A stretch of 64,000 nucleotides of DNA from Hyalella azteca (lineage: Eukaryota; Arthropoda; Malacostraca; Amphipoda; Hyalellidae), in assembly GCF_000764305.2 (NCBI RefSeq), contig NW_025939355.1, forward strand, positions 62,001 through 126,000. Reading direction: 5' to 3'. The notes below the pieces were generated by a model. It was given only the letters and a program-made list of their open reading frames with translations. It was not told the DNA's origin and ran no database searches. Both the position numbers and the translations under genes were made by a program. Shown piece after piece: positions 1 to 11,129 of the stretch; position 1 is the stretch's first letter, and the number at the start of each line of letters is the position of its first letter.

Positions 1-238
1 TTTTAATTAATATTTTTCATTGATGTTAATAGAATATAAATCAATAATGTTATTAATATTCCAGAATATCATTGTTATTGCACATTTAGGGACCCTAATT
101 AAAGTTCTCAATAAAATCTCTTACCTCTATTCATAATAATATCAGGATTTATTGAGAGTTGCGTAAGGCATTATTCATTTGGTTCAGTTGTTAAGTTCAT
201 CTTAGCATCCGGGTCGATGTGTTGACATGATCACATTA
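1..238. other. AT-rich flank, no gene seen
   Basis: No coding or RNA gene is visible. On the minus strand an AATAAA hexamer lies at about 148-153, downstream of the ionotropic-receptor stop codon (465-467), and could serve as that gene's polyadenylation signal. This is inference from position only. Confidence 0.4.
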
Positions 239-474
239 ACAGTTTGGGGGCCGTGATCACATTGACATGTTAGAGGCCGTAATCACGTTGACAGGTTAGA
301 GGCCGTAATCACGTTGACATGTTAGAGGCCGTAATCACGTTGACATGTTAGAGGCCGTAATCAAATTGACAGGTTAGAGGCCGTAATCACGTTGACAGGT
401 TAGAGGCCGTAATCACGTTGACAGGTTAGAGGCCGTAATCACGTTGACAGGTTAGAGGCCGTAATCACGTTGAC
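239..474. repeat. 26-bp minisatellite, about 9 copies
   Basis: Tandem copies of a 26-bp unit with core GGTTAGAGGCCGTAATCACG. Copies differ by a few substitutions (ACAGGTTAG or ACATGTTAG). The array overlaps the last codons of the ionotropic-receptor gene: on the minus strand the codons ACG TGA come from the repeat unit, so the array supplies the stop codon. Confidence 0.95.
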
Positions 475-3400
475 TGGCTATAATTATGGACGTTGAGGCC
501 ACGCCAGCGCGCAGGTTCCACGGTCCAGGCTCCAGGAAAGCAAATCTCGAGCGCCAGCGCCACGCTCGCCAGCAGCAAACCTGCGGCCAACGCGCCAAAC
601 ACGCCCTTGTGGACCAGAAAATTAATTATATTGATAATTTTCTTATTCGTTTTTAGCTCATTTTCTCATTTATGGAAAAAATTCACTATTGTGCTCGCCA
701 TGTCCGTCCGTCCGTCTGTCTGTCTGTCTGTCCGTCTGTCTGTCTGTCTGTCTGTCCATCCATCCGTGACCACGTTTTCGCCGACGAGAAAATGCGCTCT
801 CTGTAACTCACTGCAGTGAGTAATGAGTTATATTTTTTTTCAATATAATGAAGAATATTTTTTCGTTATGGTTGGTAGATCGAAAATTTTTAATCTTATA
901 CATTGTCGTTTTATACATTATATTTCATACATTTATTTGCTTATTTAATCAAATTATAATCACTGTAAATGATGAGGGCGTATTATTGAAATTACAGTAT
1001 AATAAAGAAGCAATTCGATTCCTTTTTCGAAAACCACAAAGTAGTTTTCACAATATTGAGTAGTACAAAAAGATTGTCTATCAAGTTAGATAATGCTTCT
1101 GGTTTTCAACTAAATATAATACGTGTATACCTGCAGATAAGAGCGATTCAAGCCTGTAATATTTTATCTCCTCAATGCGAATAAAACAAATGTAATCTAA
1201 TTTCAAAAAGATCCGTTCAAACTCACTCCTCACCTCATATATTCCAATTTTATTCGACTACCGTTAAAAAAAGTAAATATGCACGTACTAATTCGATTGT
1301 AAAATTTTCAATTTTTGATCGAATATTTCTTCCTCATTTTTCTATTCTTTACAATTCTCTCACCATAAACAATATCGATACAAAATCTCGACATAAAATG
1401 TAATGGATATGCGCTATAATACTTATAATATGATAATAAACGTAATATATTAATCATTCTGTAACATTTAATATAATATGATATATATAATAATTATATA
1501 ACATGATTACATATATAACATGATAATATATATGATATATGATGTAAAACGTTAACATAATCAATGCAACTGACAGCAAAGCTGTTGACGCTGAAAGGCT
1601 CCATGGTAGAGACAGCGCCGGGCGCGCTATAGCACTGCGACGCTTGCGCGTTCTCCTTGTTGATCCAGGACTCGTACAGCCCCATAGAGTGGTACAGCAA
1701 AATCCTACAAAAATATTATAATAATGCATGTTACTTGTTTGCAAGCCTAATGTACTAGGATAAATTCATATTAAAAATTATTTCAATAATTCCGTCATGA
1801 AGAAGAGTGCATTTATTTTTAGTATCACCAGGTTGATAGCTGTGCTCACCTCCACACTTACTTAAATATTCGTAGTGATACCCGTAGACTTTTGTTAACA
1901 ACTGCCGCTCCTCGGAAATTAAATTATTCCGTGTGTAACAAAGTCTTTAGATCGTGTCGCACGCTGCTATTCCATTTGAACTTATATTGAAAATAGGTAT
2001 TTTGGAACTATTCATCCGAATCTTTCTCAAATGCCACGAATTACATCGTACATTCGACGTATTATGTATAAAGAAGAAAAAAAGTCCATGTTAACGTACA
2101 GAGACAATAACCACTAAACTATTATGTTATATTTTTTTAAAAAATGAATTTATGCTATTATCGTGGCAACTGGCAATTTGTATGAATGATCTTTATGAAT
2201 GATACCTATGTGAATGAATTTCTGCAAAACAATGAAACTATACAAATACTGACATGAACTCGGGTAATAGTGCAGAAGTTAGTAAACTAAAGTCAAGATA
2301 ATATAAATTTCTCCAGCAATCATTAAGAAAATAATAAAAAAATATCAAACTTTATCTCTAATTATATAATTTTTTGATTACCTGTAAGTTATTGGGTCCA
2401 ACAGCGGGCTGTTCTTGGTAATGATCAAGCCCATTCTGTACTGAGTGAAGTACTCAGGCAACAAGTAGAACTTGCAGTAGCCTTGATACAAATCAATTTA
2501 TTTTAGTAATGACATTCAAATTAAGTGCTAGTTGACATTAAACTCAGTGTTAAAATGGAAACTGCTTGAATCATATAAGTTATCGTTAATCAAATAGCTT
2601 GACTATTAACCTTCAAGCACTCATTCAAATATTTATTAAAATTATATCAAAAATCTTATATTTATTTGCGAATTTCTGAATAATTTAGTAACATCTTAAT
2701 TAAAAAAAATGAAAAACGTCATGGCTGATCTTAGAATAATTTTAACTGAAATTCCAAATTTTTGTCTATCAAATTTTTATTCTACTATTACAATTTTAAC
2801 CGAGTAATCCTAGACAGACCTTCCTCCTTGAAGCTTTGCGACATCATCGCTGAGCACAAGAGCTGTTCAGCGATCAGCAAAGAGTCCTTCTTGCCGTGAA
2901 CGCGCGTGTTCATGGCGTCAAGGAATTTTGTCAGGGGCATTTCCATAACTCTTCCCTGCTTGAAGAACTCCCCTACTGCCCCTATGGCACCCGTCTTCGT
3001 GTTCTGCATATTTAAAGGAATGATATTTCATGAAATATCATTCGGTCTCGGTAACGAAATGACAAAAATGTCAACCGTGCATCACACACGGAACTTCGAT
3101 CTACACTCGCAACGATATTAAGAAGGCTTCTCGTACTGAAAATTAAGCTTTTCGTGCTGAAAATTAAAATTTTCGTTCTGGAAAGGCATCTCGTAATGAA
3201 AATTAAGCTTTTCTGTGCATGTCACTAGGTGTTTTTGATGTACCTTTTTCTATAATTGTAATTGATCACGCAAGATATTTTTTTATCCATACGCTCGTCA
3301 TGACTTACTCGGAAAATGCTAGCAGCAGCAGCACCTTCTTCCAAGATGATGTTAATGGAAGGGTTTTGAGTGATATCTTGGAGGTTCTTAAAAAGAACTG

Positions 3401-6400
3401 GAGTGTTCCTCACTGTCAGGACTGACACAAGTACACTGGAGTACATTCGACTGACGCCAAGAACGAATATCATCCAACAGCCAAGCAATACCTTCACCGG
3501 GCGGTACTTTACGTCGATGCGGCTATCTGAATATCCAAAGAAGTCGTTTTAAAAATCAAAATCATTTTACTGACAAATTCCGAATTAAAAAAGTTATTTG
3601 AAAGAAATTAAAGCTGTAAGTTCATTCAAGAGCATATTATAAGAAGAATAATTTCATTATTTCTAGAATACTTAACGAGATTTAAAACAGAAATCACAGA
3701 ATTCTTCATATCCACGTACCTTGCTGTAGTAAGGTTCGCAGAAACTCAAATGCGACATTAAGGCCCATTAAACCAAGGATCTTGCGACCGGGTCGCTTGT
3801 TTCCGCTGCTCGAGCTCACAGCCAACACAGTCACCGTGAAGGCAAACACAGCAACCAAGATGCCCAGCCATGTCGCAGGGCTGAAGACGAGCACAAACCC
3901 CCAAGTGTTGGTCTTCGGAGACTGTCGTCCGACCACCACACTGAGAGGGTCCATGACGATTGGGGTGGTGAGCGACACGGCCTGAGCACGATCCCAGGTC
4001 GCAGCAAAAGGCCCCAACGCAAGATCCACTTCCTGAAGTGAGTTTTTAGCTGGATTTACAAAGCTGAATGCAAGTATGCTTAGCCAAATAAATATTGGCA
4101 TGCGAATTGTACATGGGAATACTGGTAACATATATTTATAGATTAATTACTGTCAAATAAGAAAGCAGGGAAAAAATTCATCAACAGTTAATTGTTCACA
4201 AGGAATTTAAAAGCAAAGAAAACGCCAAGAAAATTCACCATATCGATATTGAAAACGTTTCGGAGTCCAGCCGCATCATCAGTTCGACTAAACTAAAATT
4301 GAATTTTAACTTTTAAAATGATTTTATTCATTTGTAGTTTAGTCGAACTGATGATGGGGCTGGATTCCGAAACGTTTTCAATATCGATATGGTGAATTTT
4401 CTTGGCGTTTTCTTTGCTTTTAAATTCCTTGTGAACTTGTGATATAAGCAGATTAATAATATAAGTACATGTAATTGTTCATTTCATAATAATTGATCAA
4501 GTGTGAATATCAGGTTTCTGTAAAAGTTTTAACTAGTAATTTTTGCCTACAACCCGTCGCTTTTACGAAATTTCTATCAAATTAAATTCTGAATTCACTC
4601 AATTTTTTTAACTGCAGAATTTTTTTTATAATTTTATATCGTAACTTGTAGACAACTTTTACTTAACTTGATGTATCATCCGGCAAGAATTCTGTACTTA
4701 AGCAAATCATAATTACAAATTCAAAGTTCCCTCACACAGTGCGTCCGGTTAAAATCAAATTAACGTTTTAATTTAATCTGAGTTCACTGAATCACTGAAA
4801 TATACATAATTGATGGGTTGTTCGGCAGCTGACAACTCGGGTTAGAACCAGATTTTCTTAGATTAAGCACCGCAGCCTCCAGTGATAAGTCTGCTCATTT
4901 TTATCTCAAAGAACGAATGTCTGCAGTGCCTCTTCAGGTGTCGTCAATAAGTAACAGTGAATTCTTTCATCTCACTCCGCATGAGCTTCACAAATCAACG
5001 TACGTATATCCATAAACACTCAGACAGGGTTGGCTGTCTTCCATGGGATTTGTACACAATTTATAGGCTTCTCGTAACTCCAAGTGTAAAAGGGATATGT
5101 GGTCAAATTTTTTAATTCTATTCCAGCCGTTCATTGACAATTTCACTATTTTTCTAGTTCGATTACAGTTATTTCGAAGATATATTGTGTATGTGAGCAT
5201 GAGTAAAAAACTGACGTCAGCTAAAGGTTCACTTCTTAAAAAGATATGCATAGATTATGACTCCACAGTGGCGACGGCAGATTGCAATTTATTGACGAGT
5301 TAAGGATATACATTTGACGAATTACGTCTCTGACTGTTAATACCGAATATTCATTGTAAATTATTATTTGTGCATTTGGCGTTCCCAAGATTTGCGAGGA
5401 AAAAACTCATTTTTTCATTAACAGAAAAGATTATTCAAAACGTCAAGCCTCTCAAAAGGAAGCTTTATTACATAATTCTCTTGGAATAAATCATCAAGTG
5501 CAAGAATAGTCCTTTTAATAAAATACATCTCCACGAAAGTGGAGCTTCATAACCCCGTTATATTCTGAACGCAATAATCTTGACATTTAGACTGCGTTGA
5601 AATGTTAGCCTAATGTGATAAGCCATACTATAAATTTAACGCGTTCCATAGTCACGGCTTTCTAAGGTCCCACTTTTTAATGCAGCAAAGCAATCTTAAA
5701 ACAAACTGGCACCACTTACGCCAGAGGTTGGCGGAAACAGTGAATTTATATATTTTTAATCAAATTTTTACTCACATTTCGGTGCACCATGCCCATCATG
5801 CCTGTCCACGACCCATTGTCCAGGACGCGGCCCCACTGGCCATCAGAAGGGCGGGACAATGCATACCTATAGATTATGTCAACATTTTGTATTCTCATTT
5901 AATCCCTGCCTTAACTTTGAATAGATATTGGCCCGTATGCTAAATAGGGCACTAGCACTACGAAGTAGTTGGTATGCTAAATACGTCACAGACACTAAGC
6001 ACTTCGAAGTAGCTCTACAATGTTTAGTGTCGCTTAGTGTCGCACTACTGATTCGTATGCAGAAAGACTTTGAAGTGCTACTTCGCTGTTAGAATACTTT
6101 ATAGTGCCGCACTACGCTATGAGTCTATTGAAGAATGGTAGTTAAGTACTCAAATAATTAATTATTCCCTAAGTAATTCTTATTCTTTGCAGAAGATTGA
6201 TGTAAAATGTTTAATTGTGATGGTAATGGTACTAATGAAAATTATGATGGTGAGCTTAAATTCGCAATGCGTTTGCGCACCTTTCCCATCATATATTCAA
6301 AGTCCACGCTTACCAAAGACATCGAACAAAAGAGAGAAGCATGGAAAGTTCTTGCAGAAGAATTCAAAATGACTCCAGAAAAAAAACAAGAAATAAAATT

Positions 6401-9166
6401 CAAAACATGGTATCAAAAACAAGAAAAGTAATTTTTACTTCTACGCTGTTCATCTGTTTCGCCAAGGAAAATGTCAGCCATAAGAATAACATGTTGTTCA
6501 CTGAAGCGGTACACTTTTTTATAAGCGCGCTATGCTTATGGCCCTATTTAGCATACCAACCGTAGTGTTCCATGCCGCACTATGGCTTGTAGTGCGTAGT
6601 GGTACTTCAAAGTGCTAGTGCCCTATGTAGCATGCCAACCGTAGTGTTCCATGTCGCACTAGTACCGCACTACGGCTTGTAGTGCGTAGTGCTACTTCGT
6701 TGTGCTAGTGCCCCATTTAGCATACGGGCCTATATAGTGTGTTGTTGAGGAGATATGTATACAAAATCTAGCTATAAAATTGCGTTAGAGAAAAACTAGA
6801 GGATTGCGTTAATAAAGTCTTTTTGGAGATGAATTGCGTATGCGATGAGACAAAGGAAAACATTGGGCAAAAGGCGAAGAGACCTCCTTGAGAGACAATT
6901 TTGTTTTGGAGATGCTAACGTAGTCATGCATACATTCGTTCCATTCAAATATAAGCAGTAGTGACGTTACCAATAATAAGATTATATCCATAATATGTGA
7001 ATGTTAGAAAAAATACTCATTACATTTATAATTTTTTTATATCAGAAACGCACGTAAAGTTGAGCGACTGAGCAAGAAGGTTGAGCAGGTTCATCATAGC
7101 GCCGTGCGCCGTCCAGGTCCCGTTGGACGCCTCGGTGATGTACACGTGAGGAGGGTACTCTTCCAGCGCCACGCGCACGTGAGGCGCTACGGGGAACCTG
7201 CGCCAGGGAGGCACGGCATTTTAATCAACGGGGAACCTGCGCCAGGGAGGCACGGCATTTTAATCATTGGAGAACCCGCGCCATGGGAGGCACCGACATT
7301 TTAATCATTGGAGAACCCGCGCAATGGGAGGCACCGACATTTTAATCATTGGAGAACCCGCGCAATGGGAGGCACCGACATTTTAATCATTGGAGAACCT
7401 GCGCCATGGGAGGCACCGACATTTTAATGAATGGGGAACCTGCGCCAGGGAGCACCGACATTTTCGCATGAGGGCTTGACGCATAAAATTACGCACACGT
7501 GTCACAATATGTTTTATGGGACAAAGAGAATTATTGAGCGATATAGTGTATGTTTATTCTCAAATTTGGTTGGAAATGAGGTAAACGAATATTTGTCAGA
7601 AAAAATCACATTTTGCACTGCTCGAGGGAACAATTCTAGAGGTTTTTACTCCACTCAAAACGCTTTGAAGCATTTGTATATGAAATCAGAGGTTTTCTAA
7701 TTGCCGCTCTTCCATGGAATCCATATCTGTGCAGCTCTCGGCTGACAGTCTTTTTGGGAACTGGGTTCTGTCGGTGTCCATTGAGGTCTGCATAATTTCA
7801 ACAGCCGTGGTCCTTCGATTGTCCCTCACAATTCTACTTTGAAACCAACGGTTTCTCTCAGACAACTTCGACTTTCAGCCATACCTGTACTTTCCTGAGG
7901 ACATTTTACCTTCTTTTTTTCACAAGCATTCATTACTTTGGAGACAGCACCTTTCGAAACGTCAGGCATTCGGGAAGTTTCTGTCACACCAGCACCTGCC
8001 ATACGGGCACCAACAATTTGGCTTCTTTGAAAGTTAGAGAAGTTTGCCATTTTTATGTAATAGGTTAGGTTATGGCCACAAAAATTTCCTTTAAATATCT
8101 GTGCGTGGATAATTTATCAATTAGCAGCAACAATACATAATAAAACAAAAAATTTGTCACGTTTTCATTTTTTGTAACATGTTCAAAAATTACGATATCA
8201 AAATATTAGGTGATTCCCTCATTTTGGCCAACTCCTGTATGAGTAATTATGCTTAGAAAAATCATTTCAGTCGTGGAGATTTATTACAAAATACTCGAAC
8301 AGTAATAGAAAAACAAATTCTCTTAAGTCTACATCGAGGAGTCATTTTAAAAACTCACTTTAACTCCTAACCAAATTTATAGTCAAATTTGAAGAAGTTT
8401 TCTCTTTCACAAACACTAATTGTCTGCTCCCGAATAAATGTAGCGTGAGCACACTAAAAATAAATGTAGCGTGAGCATACTAAAAATAAATGTAGCGTGA
8501 GCACACTAAAAATAAATGGATCGTGAGCACACTAAAAATAAATCTAGCGTGAGCACACTAAAAATAATACTAAAAATATACAGTATGTAGCGTGAGCACA
8601 CTAAAAATTAAATGTAGCGTAAGCACACTAAAAATAAATGTAGCGTGAGCACAATAAAAATAAATGTAGCGTGAGCCCACTAAAAATAAATGTAGCGTGA
8701 GCACACTAAAAATAAATGTAGCGTGACCACACTAAAAATAAATGTAGCGTGAGCACACTAAAAATAAATGTAGCGTAAGCACACTAAAAATAAATGTAGC
8801 GTGTGCACACTAAAAATAAATGTAGCGTGAGTATACTAAAAATAAATGTAGCGTGAGCACACTAAAAATAAATGTAGCGTGAGCACACTAAAAATAAATG
8901 TAGCGCGAGCACACTAAAAATAATTGTAGCGCGAGCACACTAAAAATAATTGTAGCGCGAGCACACTAAAAATAATTGTAGCGCGAGCACACTAAAAATA
9001 AATGTAGCGTGAGCACAATAAAAATAATTGTAGCGTGAGCACACTAAAAATAATTGTAGCGTAAGCACACGTATTATACTAACTTGAAAAAGGCTGCATC
9101 CACAGCCGCCCTGCGTGCCAGCTCCGCGTCACTGAAGACCTCAGCCAGAGAAGGTGTCGACGGCAT
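465..9166 (-). CDS. Ionotropic receptor (IR), chemosensory iGluR-like ion channel, 9 exons
   Basis: Likely a plasma-membrane ligand-gated cation channel subunit of the arthropod IR family. Exons read on the minus strand: 9167-9084, 7197-7054, 5866-5776, 4032-3720, 3526-3309, 3003-2820, 2481-2382, 1704-1575, 605-465. All junctions are GT-AG and the phases agree, giving 467 codons plus TGA from the ATG at 9166. S1 of the ligand-binding domain carries the family signature NFTYALSRPSDGQWG, then NGSWTGM and EVDLALGPF (about residues 107-115). TM1 is about 157-178, TM2 (ending in SSVLVSVLTV) about 222-249, S2 follows, and TM3 about 422-444 begins GVFGALAAG. Almost no amino-terminal domain is present, as in many divergent IRs. 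The first exon listed begins one base before the ATG at a good splice acceptor, so a 5' non-coding exon or missing N-terminal exons are possible. The specific subtype and ligand cannot be told. Introns hold a MADF element, a Tc1 remnant, a foldback element and two minisatellites. Confidence 0.88.
655..830. repeat. Dispersed short repeat, copy 1 (AGCGCATTTT family)
   Basis: One of four copies in the window (others at 29431, 35771 and 36545). It starts AGCTCATTTTCTCATTTATG and ends with GAGAAAATGCGCT, then ACTCACTGCAGTGAGT and GAGTTATA. The ends AGCGCATTTTCTC and GAGAAAATGCGCT are inverted complements, so it resembles a very short MITE. Inside is a (GTCC/GTCT)n tract, expanded in this copy. It lies in the last intron of the receptor gene. 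Confidence 0.75.
4194..4436. mobile_element. Foldback/MITE element (GAATTTAAAAGC family)
   Basis: A 243-bp near-palindrome: arms of about 100 bp begin GTTCACAAGGAATTTAAAAG and the right arm is its reverse complement, with a short AT-rich spacer. It contains TTTCGGAGTCCAGC and CATCATCAGTTCGAC, which recur in 10539-10936. It has no coding capacity and lies in the receptor intron between 4032 and 5776. Confidence 0.85.
5930..6730. mobile_element. Non-autonomous TIR element, PIF/Harbinger-like
   Basis: About 39-bp terminal inverted repeats: left GGCCCGTATGCTAAATAGGG at 5930, right end its complement at 6730, continuing into CACTAGCAC and CGAAGTAG. Subterminal copies of GCATACCAACCGTAGTG and related motifs repeat inside the right arm. 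A candidate 3-bp duplication TAT (5926-5928 and 6731-6733) is only approximate in placement. The 801-bp element carries a MADF-like ORF and no transposase, and it sits in a receptor intron. Assignment to PIF/Harbinger rests on the Myb/SANT-like ORF and the size of the target duplication. Confidence 0.75.
6207..6431 (+). CDS. MADF (Myb/SANT-like) domain protein fragment within TIR element
   Basis: A 74-residue ORF matching the start and middle of a MADF domain: the run LKFAMRLRTFPIIYSKS, then EQKREAWKVLAEEFKMTPE, then a TWYQK segment. MADF/Myb-like proteins are the DNA-binding partner of PIF/Harbinger transposases. The domain is short (usual MADF about 80-90 residues) and the last part, normally KxxWKNLRDxY, is degraded, so it may be a remnant. 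It lies centrally between the inverted repeats. Whether it is expressed is unknown. Confidence 0.55.
   Translation: MFNCDGNGTNENYDGELKFAMRLRTFPIIYSKSTLTKDIEQKREAWKVLAEEFKMTPEKKQEIKFKTWYQKQEK
7191..7471. repeat. 39-41-bp minisatellite repeating a splice acceptor, 7 copies
   Basis: Units start at 7191, 7230, 7269, 7310, 7351, 7392 and 7433. On the minus strand each holds GCGCAG followed by GTTCCCC, the acceptor and first seven bases of the receptor exon 7197-7054. Copies 1, 2, 6 and 7 keep AG; copies 3-5 have GCGCGGG and have lost it. The copy nearest the exon is the functional one in my gene model. Confidence 0.93.
7700..8050 (-). pseudogene. Tc1-like transposase N-terminal remnant
   Basis: The minus-strand ORF from 8050 begins MANFSNFQRSQIVGARMAGA, a typical helix-turn-helix start of Tc1/Tc3-type transposases, followed by VSKGAVSKVM. 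After frameshifts the next region still reads IVRDNRRTTA and then KKTVSRELHRYGFHGRAAI, the second DNA-binding half. The catalytic DDE domain is absent. It is a dead, truncated copy in the receptor intron 7198-9083. A possible outer end lies near 8209-8240. Confidence 0.8.
8434..9073. repeat. 26-bp minisatellite, about 24 copies
   Basis: Unit core AAATGTAGCGTGAGCACACT plus AAAAAT, repeated almost without interruption with substitutions (GCGCGAGC, GTAAGC variants) and one irregular unit near 8575-8605. It ends about 10 bp from the splice donor of the receptor exon 9167-9084. No conserved spacers separate the copies, so it is not a CRISPR array. Confidence 0.95.
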
Positions 9167-9167
9167 G

Positions 9168-10288
9168 CTGAGGGTTGTATATCTTTTAAAATTTAAATTC
9201 GCGTATACTGGCAATTTTTGTTTGCTCGCTCCAACAAAGTCAGTCCTGTTGCCGACACTTTGTTAGAATGTCCCGTCTGGAACTGTCTCTAGAATTTAGA
9301 TCAGCTATTCTTTAAACTGTATATTTTCATTTACTGAAATTCGACGACATTTCTGGAGCCTTTCTTCACACTCGCTGTACTCGTAAACTCGCTGCACGAT
9401 GACGAACCGCTCATTTATATAGCGTCTTGCATAGATTTAACAGTTGATTCAGAGTAAGAACATCGTGATAAAAATAAAGATCATGAAATTTCTGGTAGCA
9501 ATTTACATTCGGAACGTTACGTGTTAGACGTAGTTTTATAGATCTGTTTTATTTATGTTCAATCAAGCATTTAACGTCAAATTTCACGATAGCAGATGAC
9601 ATTAAAGATTTTGCAAATCGTACCGGAGTCTAAGTGAATTTTTACCTAGTCTTTATTAATGTTCCAATGACGCTCGGATCGAACGCAGAGAAAACTTCCA
9701 AGAGCCGATAATCAAAACGTGAAAAGGTTCAGTATTTTACATCCCAAGTGTAAAAGCATGGCTGAAACTATTAAATTTAAAACTAGCTGATAATAAAATT
9801 CAAATTGTACAGAATTTTTCTAGATGTCTCATCTTGTCTGCTTTCAAATACATTGGAAACCTTAGGCTAGTGCGACTCAAATCTAAATTATTCAACTTCT
9901 AATTTATATGGCGTGAAATTTTATTTTAATTCAGAGTGCTTCATGCACACTCAAAATATTCTTTGCTTAACCTACACGTAATTCAGCTGTTATTCAGCCT
10001 GTTATACATGCACCTTGGACAACTACCTACCTATAAAGCTTGGGATTAACTTAAACGCTTCCAATATACCGAATTGAAAGATTATTCTTTGTCTTAAAAA
10101 TAAGATCAGTTATTTGGCTGACTTATGAGTAAATAAAAGTTGAGTGTATCCAACCTAAGGAAATGCAACGAAGGTTTCGAGTAGAATAAAAGAAAATAAA
10201 TGGAATGAAGCGAGCATTTTTGTTATGAATTTGTCATCAGAGCGAGACTTATTTGTAGTCACACCTTCAAAATGAATAACTTTAAAAG
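9168..10288. other. No gene recognised
   Basis: AT-rich sequence upstream of the first recognised receptor exon. It should hold the receptor promoter or 5' exons, but no TATA box, initiator or exon could be supported by eye. Confidence 0.3.
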
Positions 10289-10469
10289 TACAGGGTGTTT
10301 CAGAATTAAGTAACCCTTTTAATTTGTTAATAAATAAAAAACTAAGAACGTTATGAAGTTGAAACTTGTTTTATTTAAAAAAAATAAAACAAGTTTCAAC
10401 TTCATAACGTTCTTAGTTTTTTATTTATTAACAAATTAAAAGGGTTACTTAATTCTGAAACACCCTGTA
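10289..10469. mobile_element. Perfect 181-bp palindrome (Tc1/mariner-type MITE)
   Basis: Two 88-bp arms (10289-10376 and 10382-10469) are exact reverse complements around five A residues. Ends are TACAGGGTGTTTCAG and its complement, with TA at both outer edges as for a TA target duplication. No coding capacity. Confidence 0.92.
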
Positions 10470-10538
10470 TATATAAATAAGGTATACTAACGTATTTATT
10501 GGTATTAAGATCGTTTGGTTGCTTAATACGCAAATTTA

Positions 10539-10936
10539 CGAAGAATTTAAAAGCAAAGAAAATAGCTAAAAAGTTTCAGAGTCCAGCTCCATCGTCAGTT
10601 CAAAACCTAGAACACAGGTACCAACAATTAGTAACCTAAAATTCATATTCAAACCATTCACCTAAAATTGAGGACATTAGAACCAAATCGAAAATAAAAC
10701 ATATACAAATGAAATAAACATGAGCAGAAGGTACTTTCTATCTACAATTTGTAGAGGATTGATAGTTTTTTTTTGTTTAATTATTGTTGAATTGTTGTTT
10801 CAATTTGAATTTTATGTTACTAATTGTTTGTAGTTTGTATCTGTGTTGTAGGTTTCGAATTGACGAAGGAGCTTGATTTTCTTTAAAAAATGGCGATCTT
10901 TTTGGCTGTTTATTTTCTTTGCTTTTAAATTCGTGT
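10539..10936. mobile_element. Foldback element related to 4194-4436
   Basis: Ends carry GAATTTAAAAGCAAAGAAAA on the left and its complement on the right. Inside each arm lie GAGTCCAGCTCCATCGTCAG (left) and a diverged complement (right). The same end and internal motifs occur at 4194-4436, so both belong to one family; this copy is more diverged and has a longer centre. Confidence 0.75.
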
Positions 10937-11129
10937 ATATAGGTTTTCATTTTTTACATTTTTAATCGATCGTTGAATAAGGGATAAATGAAGTGCTAAC
11001 GGAGAATGAGATGAATTGTCCAAATATCTCTCAATATTTTACATATAAATGGCTATTTGTTCCGTAATTGCTTGCACTAAGCCTTTACTTAAGTAATGAC
11101 TTCCGGCGTGCAAAGGATTACTGCATGTG

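Noticed and set aside
8434..9073. Regular 26-bp repeats resembling a CRISPR array
   Set aside because: Copies are contiguous with no unique spacers, and the surrounding genes are eukaryotic; it is a minisatellite.
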